From Isoetes taiwanensis (Eukaryota; Streptophyta; Lycopodiopsida; Isoetales; Isoetaceae), in contig JAJEKV010000085.1 of assembly GCA_021234155.1 (NCBI GenBank), forward strand, positions 4,410,036-4,474,035: 64,000 nucleotides of DNA, written 5' to 3'. The position numbers were made by a program, and so were the translations under genes. Below, piece after piece: positions 56,626-64,000 of this stretch (position 1 is the stretch's first letter; each line of letters begins with the position of its first letter). The notes beneath the pieces are model-generated. The model was not told the DNA's origin. It saw nothing but the letters and a program-made list of their open reading frames with translations, and ran no database searches.

Positions 56626-57370
56626 ATTCAGGTATTGTCCAAAAATAATGAAACTGTGCTTAATTTCGTTTATATCCATTGTTACTATTAAATTAAACCT
56701 ATTTCCAAGGAATCTCCTGCTTTTTAAGTAATTTGTTTTAACTCTATATATTCCATAAATGTACGTACTTTTCTTATGATATTTAATTATTTCTTATTTT
56801 ATATGTCTTTTCTTATTCTCACGACTAATTTTTTGATAATTAAAATTTGCATATATTTTAGAAGATAAGATGGATTTTAGAAGGCATTTCCTTGTTCTTT
56901 AAGTTCTTTGAAAGTGTATGGCTCACTTTATTAAATTAAGACTATTGCTACAAAATTTCTTGTTTTAAATTATCCATTGTCAGTATTAAATTAAACCTAT
57001 TTCCAAAGAATTTCCTGCTTTTTAAATATTTTGTTTTAACTCTACATATTCCATAAATGTACGTACTTTTCTTATGATATTTAATTATTTCTTAGTCATT
57101 TACTAAAAAGGGTGCAATTTGTCTAGGTCAATGGTGCCCCTCCAACTCAAAATATTGAAGAGAAAAATGGTGTGCAAAATATTGATTAGGGCAATATCAC
57201 TAAGAAAGCCCCTCCTACCAAGAATGTTGAAGAAAAACAGTCCTCTATAGTAGGGTGCACAAGAAGATAAGAATCATGCACAAGTGCAACAAGAAAATAG
57301 TAGGCCAAGGAGTCATTGTACTAGCAGATCCTAGTCAAGCTGTTAGTGATGAAAGGCTAGGGGAAGACTC

Positions 57371-57859
57371 TTGGTATTGCAATTTCTAAGTTGGAAGACA
57401 ACTAAAAAGGTAACTGCTTCGGTGACAAGGAATATGAAGAAGGTGATTAACTTGTTGGGGGAGGTAGACACATCCTCAGAAGAATTGAAAGAAGGGTGGT
57501 TGCCTAAAATTAGGTGGAAGACCTTAGCAAGTGCTGAGGACGTTGATGACACTATTAGTAGCATTCATAAGCAGTATGCTCCTCCTCCTTCTGACAAACA
57601 CTATGTTGGTCCTAGGAACAATAGGCCAAAGTTTCTAGGCATGGAAGCTTATGAACCTTCCACTGACTTAGAGTGTCACCAATTTGTGGTAGTAAAGCTA
57701 GCAAATTTAGAGATCTATCCAGTGTGGTTGGGATATACCATCTCTGATATTTGCAAAGAAGAAGGCAATATTAACTTCAACCATGTGCGGATGGAATGGT
57801 GGTGTCCAATGCATCAGTTGACCAATGTCTCGGATAAAAAAAGATACTTATATTGTTGA
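57371..57859 (+). pseudogene. Fragment of an unknown, transposon-like protein
   Basis: A 162-residue frame: KKVTASVTRNMKKVINLLGE, WLPKIRWKTLASAEDVDDTI, RPKFLGMEAYEPSTDLE, CHQFVVVKLANLEIYPVWLG, YTISDICKEEGNINFNHVRM, EWWCPMHQ, then a stop. After the stop the same frame type continues TKKWRRNPSDPDLWLDFESV. The part VVVKLANLEIYPVWLG-x16-VRMEWWCP has the look of a small barrel domain, of the chromo/BAH kind, seen near the ends of some plant transposon proteins; that assignment is tentative. The 5' end is absent. Only the last part survives in copy 1, at 53083-53150. Confidence 0.4.
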
Positions 57860-58243
57860 ACAAAGAAGTGGAGGAGAAATCCTAGTGATCCTGATCTTTG
57901 GCTAGACTTTGAAAGTGTATTATACTCATGAACTCCAAAATTATTCCAGGTAGAAATATGAGAATTACAATACCTCAGGATGTAAGGAAGAAGGTTATGA
58001 TATCATTGGGGTGCTTGAAGAAAAGTAAATAACTATGTAAATTTTCATCACATTTTTATAATATAGTGCTATATTCTGAAATATTGACTATTTTGTAAAT
58101 AATATGATATTACATTTTCATACTTTTGAGGTGAAATGTGTGAATTTGAGTATGCTACTAGAAACATACAATATGAAATTTGTCCCAAAATTAAGACATA
58201 ATCCCAATTTAATTGAATGATGGTTGTTATATCATATCTACTA

Positions 58244-58335
<92 letters not shown>
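58244..58335. repeat. (ATCT)n microsatellite, copy 2
   Basis: About 23 ATCT units, three more than copy 1, with a CTACTATC interruption just before. Not coding. Confidence 0.95.
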
Positions 58336-58336
<1 letters not shown>

Positions 58337-58339
58337 ATA

Positions 58340-58512
58340 TCATTGTACAATCTACTAGCATACTTATTACTGCCAAAAGTTTTTCCCCCAAAAACCATTC
58401 AGGGCAGGTTTTTTAATCCTGATATACGCTTGCTGCTCTCTTTGTTTGGGTTGCATAGGCCAATTAGCCGCCATGGACGATAAGAACACATTCCATTCTA
58501 TTCTGTTCTATC
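58340..58512 (+). mobile_element. LINE 3' tail relic, copy 2
   Basis: Same as 53620-53790, duplicated with the block. Confidence 0.6.
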
Positions 58513-60109
58513 CTTCAACAAGCTAGCACCATGCTGAGGAGCATTACTGATGCACCATCGTGAACAATAGCCGCCCTCATCTACTCGTAATTTCCATCTT
58601 ATATACCTTTAAATAAGCATCATGGGTCAAAAATTTTGTGCGTGCATTAGCCGCCCACATCTACTCGCAATTTCCATCTTATATACCTTTAAATAAGCGT
58701 CATGGGTCAAAATTGTTGTGCGTGCATGCGCTGGAAGATTAACAAATTCTTTAGTTCCTTTTGTCTTCAATTGAGTTACCTATAATCTGTTATCGAGCCG
58801 ATGAGGTTTCTTCCTTTTAATTTCTTGATCGGATGAAATACCAACAGTTTGAGGTCTTGATTATTGCAAACTTATATTTTGGACCTCATATTTTGGAGCA
58901 ATGTATTGCTTTGATGTTTCCTTTTTCAGGTTCTAATGGGAGGCATAAACCCATATATATGGGATGAGCCACAGGGAAAGGAAGAATGTGTGCCCAAACT
59001 CTACAATTCCCAAAGAGAACACACATAAGCTAGAGAGAGAAGAAGGTGAGATCACCTTAAATTCAGAGTACGCCAACGATATGCCCTCGCTTATAAGTTA
59101 GATACTATCTAAAGAGGGATTTTGGGTACTGTGTTTCATGGCCTTTCCTACAAGACGATTATATTCTAAGCATCCATCTTGACGTCCTAATTTAAGATAG
59201 ATCTAGAAGCTAAGGTCATGCCGGCAATTGCCCTAAGAAAAATAAGACATATACCCAAGACAATGGATGTATCAAAATTAATGTAGACGATCGGAGGTTG
59301 GATAGCCTTCTAGAGAGACAAGACTACTCTCTATGAAATCTAGTCTTCTTTGTCCGTATCATCATCTTCTCACAACAGTTTATTCGCTCTTGATGACCAT
59401 TCTACCCTCCCATATGCTTTTTCCATTTTTTCAGATGTATATCCTATATCCTCCTATAGAATAAAATTTTAGTGTTTGTCTGTTATGTATGTCGCCCTAG
59501 ATCGGACGGCTCAGATTTGATTTAGATCACGCGACGGTCCAGATCACGCCCTAGATTGGGTGTGGTTTCTTACGAAGGTGTTTTAGGGTTAGGAAGGATC
59601 GGGCGGCTTTCCAAAGATCGCAGGAGCTCTGCCTCTGTGGAAGAAGCTCGGCCTCTTCCATCGAGAATTCTGTTTGGAAAGTTCAGCCTCTGTGGAAGAA
59701 GCTCGGCCTCTTGCATCAGGAAGCCACAACCGAGTTTTTTTTTGCCTTCGAAGTCTTTTCTTCCCTCCAGAGAGTTTTGTGGGTGGAGAAAATGCAGAAC
59801 AAGATTGAAATGGAGACTGAGGCTAAGGTCATTTTGCAGTAGACAAATTTTGCAATATTTGATATCAATTCCAAAATATCCTAATATCCAGATATCTATC
59901 CTAGTCCTGAGCTTCAGAGTAAATGATTTATAGATCTTAAAGGTGTTGACAGAAAGATGCTTTTTCTGAAATACAAGCTATTCTTAAGAGCTACTCTATA
60001 CCTAGAAGGGATGGCGCACGGCCTGAAAAGTTCATATACTGCGTCTCTTTGCGTTCATAGTCAGCAACCTATGGAGAAGTTTTAGGACCAGGTGAGAGAG
60101 AGAGACTAA

Positions 60110-60250
<141 letters not shown>

Positions 60251-60272
60251 TGAACGGGGCGTGTTGAGATAG

Positions 60273-60443
<171 letters not shown>

Positions 60444-60491
60444 TAATTAAAAGACCTATGTTGAAACAAGAAACCCTTTTGTATTGCTCAG

Positions 60492-60775
60492 GTAGCATCA
60501 CGAACTGGAACTTATGATGCAATTATAGTTGACTCTTCAGATCCTATTGGTATGTTAGCTAAAACATGGATGTTCTAGCACTACACATGCTGGATAATGT
60601 TCTAGCACCAGGTCCAGCACAAGAACTTTTGGGATGCCTTTTTTCCCAGTCAATGGAAAAACCTTTGTGCCCAGGAGTTGTCGTCTGCATGCACATGCAC
60701 ATTATCAACATTATAGTTGCAGGATGCAGAGAGACATTTAAAGGCTCTATAAGTTATGCTCCTCTATTGTAGCAG
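60492..60775 (+). pseudogene. Spermidine synthase pseudogene, two joined exons
   Basis: Exon 60492-60549 reads VASRTGTYDAIIVDSSDPIG. Across a 58-bp intron (GTATGT...CACCAG) it joins in phase to [20 protein letters not shown] at 60608, then [20 protein letters not shown] and [20 protein letters not shown] and GPAQELF are hallmarks of plant spermidine synthase, where the Asp residues hold the aminopropyl donor and putrescine. Eight residues (TQAESLWL) expected between VVC and HMHI are deleted, and a stop follows SYAPLL. The N-terminal half is absent. Confidence 0.75.
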
Positions 60776-60955
60776 CAAATTTCCTTAGCATTTCCAGTGA
60801 GCCAGATTTGAGACTGATGTCAAACCTGCAGCATTGGATTTGCTACGGTGCCTTAGGTTGCATCTGGTGGTCCAATTCCTCTAGGATGTAATGGAAAAGA
60901 TCTTCTGGGCATTCTCAAGTGTGTGCTAGGTAGAAGAAGGGAAGTTGATTCATGA
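60776..60955. other. Between spermidine synthase and PPR relics
   Basis: No recognisable exon, though a degraded continuation of spermidine synthase cannot be excluded. Confidence 0.35.
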
Positions 60956-61550
60956 ACATTTAGAAGTAAACTGAATTCAGATGTGAGGGCTGCCAGCTCC
61001 ATAGTTCATATGTATTGCATGTTCGGTAGTCTTCATGAAGCATTCACCATTTTTTTAAAATTTCACAGCCAAGCTATGGTGTTGTGGTGTCATGGAATGC
61101 ATTATTGCAGGACATGCACAGCATGGAGATGGTCAATTGGCCTTAAATTGCTTTATAAATGCACCTAGCAAGCATGTACCCAAATGAAGCTACATTCGTT
61201 ATGGTCATGAAAGCTTGCATCAATATAGCAGCAAATGAAGAGGGCAGGATAATCCACGGTTATTAGATGTGGATTAAGATGGAATGATGCCATTGGAAGC
61301 AGCCTGATTCAAATGTATGCCATACATGGACGCCTGGTGGAGGCATGTAATGTCTTCAGTCAGTTGTCTAATCAAGGTGTGGAGATATGAAATGCAATGA
61401 TTACCAGCTTTGCTCAACATGGTGAAAGCTAATACTTAAGTTATTTTGAGAAGATGCAACAGAAAGGTATAAAACCTGACAAGACCACTTTTTCAAGTGT
61501 CCTGAACTCGTATGCTAGCTTGAAAATCCCCAAGGAAGGAGGCTCATTCA
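60956..61550 (+). pseudogene. PPR protein pseudogene
   Basis: Read across several frameshifts and stops, the plus strand gives pentatricopeptide repeats: SSIVHMYCMFGSLHEAFTIF, VVSWNAIIAGHAQHGDGQLA, VPNEATFVMVMKACINIAAN, EGRIIHGY, GSSLIQMYAIHGRLVEACNV, MITSFAQHG and FEKMQQKGIKPDKTTFSSVL. The repeat lengths alternate as in PLS-class proteins, which bind and edit organelle RNA. At least four breaks make it non-functional. Such relics are common in plants with large PPR families, including ferns and lycophytes. Confidence 0.75.
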
Positions 61551-62486
61551 TGAGATGATACTTCAGATAGTGTGACACGATTATAGGGAATACCAACAAC
61601 AAAAAAATAGAGAAGGGGCAAACAAACATGCATAATGTCCAAGTTTGGTTCCTTTTTATAAAGATGTAAACAAAAAACATAATTCAATTAAATACTTAGT
61701 TTGCGCCCTAGCTCTCCCTTCTGTTTGACTGAGCATTCACCCTTCCTAATTTGGATGGTGAGGATGACCCCTCGAATCCAGAATCCAGACTAGTTCTATA
61801 TAAAAGCGAGGGGCTCAGATTAGTTCTATCAAAGAGGGGGAGGGGACAAAAGGGGGGAGGGGACAAAAGGCGCTTGGTAAAAAAAGGCAAATCCTTTAAC
61901 CTTCTGCCTATTTGGACGTGGCCTTTAGGGCCCTCTTATGCTATAAATTCACCACCTTAAGCTAGCTTCCAACACTCAAGGAGGAGCACGGAGACATGGC
62001 TTAGCATGAGGAACAAGCACGCATCTATGAAGACGACTTGATTGACATCATATTCGGTAAGGAAATAATGGAGGAAGATGGCACCTGCTATATGACAAGG
62101 CTGTCTTCACACCAAAGAGAAACACGCTGAAGATCAACAACAAGGTCCTTCAGAGGTTACATGGATAACTCCATACAACACTATCTAACATGAAGGAGCT
62201 AGGTTTTCTTTTAAACAACGTTGAACCTTTGAAAAGTTTATGTTATAATAAAAAGTTAAAAAAGCTGGATTATTACTGCATGCTTTTCTCATTGCGACTA
62301 AACATTTACGCGCTCCCAACTTATGCCCAGCAACGCTGGGCACCATTACTAGTAAAGTTATATTTTCTTGTTGCGTGTCTTACATGATCAACCCCACTAG
62401 GAGTTGTCACCAGGGCTCAAATTTGACAGCTTTCACGCCTGTTTTTGGCATTTTTGCCTGTCAAAACAAGCAAAAATAAAATTTGT
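61551..62486. other. Possible relic of a small TATA-driven gene
   Basis: GCTATAAATTC at 61939-61949 is a TATA-like box. About 50 bp on, ATGGCTTAG (61996) starts a frame that hits a stop at once but then reads HEEQARIYEDDLIDIIFGKE and IMEEDGTCYMTRLSSH. The TATA, short leader and ATG resemble the orphan ORF at 24.1 kb, but the protein is not clearly related. A GGGGAGGGGACAAAAG tandem lies at 61842-61870. Confidence 0.25.
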
Positions 62487-63500
62487 ATTAGAATAGAATA
62501 GAATAGTTTTTTTAACGTCCACGGAGACCAATAGGTCATGGGACCCATACAATGGGCTAGTACAATCATTACTACTATGATTAAAAAACCCCTGCCTCGA
62601 AAGGTTTTCAAGGGAAAAACCTTTGCAGTAATGATGATACTAGACAAACAGAGATAATGACTACTGAGGGCTCAGTAATTGCAGACGTTTATCTAGAACC
62701 TCAAGTATGTATAATGCCAAGTCATGCACAGATGGTGCTCTGAGAAGTTGTGGAAGCGTGGAATGGAATGCTAAGGTCAAAAATGATTCCTGACTATCTC
62801 AAAAGCGAGGCAACTCGAAAGAGTATGGCTTTCATCTTCAATAACCTCATGAATCGGCAAATGAGACACATAGTCTCGCTTCGCCATGGTAATTGCGGCG
62901 CTCCCATCTACCCGCCTCTCAATCCAGACTGTGGGACCCCGTGCGAATTGATGCAATAGCTACAAGCTTGTTCCCGACAATGAAGCAAGCAAATAAGCTT
63001 GGGGCCCCGTGCCAAGGTGGGATTTATGTGTGCATGATAATGACCGGTTTTCACTTGGGCCAAAGTAATCTGCGTCCCGCATCTTTTGAGAAAAAACGAC
63101 CATTGAGATATTGTTGCGTAAGCTCGGATCGAATCGGCAAGCATCGCGAAGGTTTCGGTTTACCCGCCCAACGGGCAAACCATGTAGTGCAATGCTCTTT
63201 CCAACATCGCTTCAAACGCTGAGGAGATTCAGCCATGGCAAGTGCAAGAACAGGATACCTAACATCATCCATGTGGTGCACCTTGCAGATATAGTGGAGA
63301 TGGCGCTTTATGGCAGAATGTTGAAGAGGCCAAAAACCAGTCTCTTGTAAAAGAATAGCATAGGGCACCGTTGTTTTAACTCCGAGGCTGTAAGTGAGAA
63401 AGGACTTTTGCACCCGCTCCAAACTCTTCCAAGCACTAGCACTAATGGCAGGCCCCCACACTTCAGAACCATAGAGTAAATGAAAGGTAGCCAATGACCA
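62487..63500 (-). mobile_element. LINE 3' half, minus strand
   Basis: From 63500 downward the minus strand reads LYGSEVWGPAISASAWKSLE, RVQKSFLTYSLGVKTTVPYA, HHMDDVRYPVLALAMAESPQ, TTWFARWAGKPKPSRCLPIR, then frameshifted NPTLA and later parts, with the CCHC region degraded near 62800-62900. It ends in the shared tail and (ATTCT)n at 62487-62505. Over the first 150 residues it is nearly identical to the 41-kb copy. It keeps WFARWAGK where that copy has a stop, but is frameshifted further on. Truncated at 63500 in the middle of the reverse transcriptase thumb. Confidence 0.8.
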
Positions 63501-64000
63501 AATGCCTGTCATACAGAAGGGCCATCAAAATACATATTTGTCATTCGAAAGGCTAGAGATTTAAATTGTCCTGTCATTTTTTTTATTTTCTTATCTTTTT
63601 GTAAATAAAATGATATAATATATAGGCCATATACAAAAATATATGATCCATCCAAGTAATGAATTTAAAAACACTTCATGGGCATAGCAAATTATACACA
63701 CTTCATGACCATTGAAAAAAAGGAACACTAGCTTGCATCGGACAGGGAATTGCCAAGGAATTGGCCATGAATTGCCAGGGAATCGGTAGGGAATTGGCCA
63801 TGAAATCGGCCAGGAAACCCTAACTTGCATCGATTTAGATTCAAGAGCCCTCTTGAGCTTACTCCTCGACAAACAGCTACAAGTTCTTGGGCTCATACTA
63901 CAGTCTATACTTGGGCTCTCTGATATGCTCCGCTGCACCGAGATTTTTGAAGCCACAGAATATTTAATTCAAACCCACAAAATATTTATGGACACATAAC
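63501..64000. other. No gene recognised; short repeat
   Basis: Variants of GGAATTGGCCATGAATTGCC recur four times at 63745-63825. The rest is AT-rich with no supported gene. Confidence 0.45.

Overview
This is nuclear DNA from a plant. The evidence is spliced genes with GT-AG introns, a GT31 galactosyltransferase with a galectin domain, a SEC12/PHF1-type protein, PPR relics, and many LINE, SINE and other transposon remnants. A fern, lycophyte or other non-flowering land plant is my best guess, from the heavy load of decayed elements and the PPR and LINE types; this is an inference I could not test. Gene density is low: three genes look intact in 64 kb, and most of the rest is repeats and relics.

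Layout. 0-5.5 kb: a LINE relic, a duplicated membrane-protein exon, a broken hybrid histidine kinase (all minus strand), and a palindromic tandem array. 5.5-8.8 kb: short repeats and a tRNA-like SINE head. 8.8-10.5 kb: an intronless GT31/galectin glycosyltransferase (556 aa). 12.1-15.9 kb: a nine-exon SEC12/PHF1-family gene (396 aa; all splice phases close). 16.4-17.5 kb: a three-exon pyruvoyl-dependent arginine decarboxylase (227 aa), most like the chlamydial AaxB type. 18.4-25.6 kb: a GC-rich element bounded by long inverted repeats. It carries a decayed C2H2 zinc-finger/Ulp1-protease gene, a separate two-exon ORF with its own TATA box, and an array of hairpins whose arms covary. 26.7-32.3 kb: inverted-repeat clusters and one minus-strand LINE copy split by about 2.6 kb of inserted DNA holding an array of a perfect palindrome. 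33-40 kb: weak minus-strand exons, a tandem exon duplication interrupted by a probable solo LTR, and two unknown minus-strand ORFs. 40.5-42.4 kb: another small palindrome array, then a LINE 3' half with YADD and a CCHC-like motif. 42.4-50.5 kb: diverged repeats and doubtful exons between two 145-bp direct repeats that each contain a TATA box. 50.9-51.4 kb: a broken relative of the two-exon ORF of the 18-25 kb element. 51.7-60.5 kb: a recent 4.1-4.7 kb tandem duplication containing paired divergent ORFs around a palindrome, a microsatellite and pieces of a spermidine synthase gene. 60.5-64 kb: more spermidine synthase pseudogene, a PPR pseudogene and another minus-strand LINE end.

The two points most worth following are the AaxB-like arginine decarboxylase, a gene type usually described in bacteria and archaea but here normally spliced, and the inverted-repeat element with a C2H2-Ulp1 protein, an orphan ORF family and structure-preserving hairpins. 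The decarboxylase (arginine to agmatine) and the spermidine synthase fragments both belong to polyamine metabolism. They are about 43 kb apart and the second is dead, so I do not treat them as a cluster.
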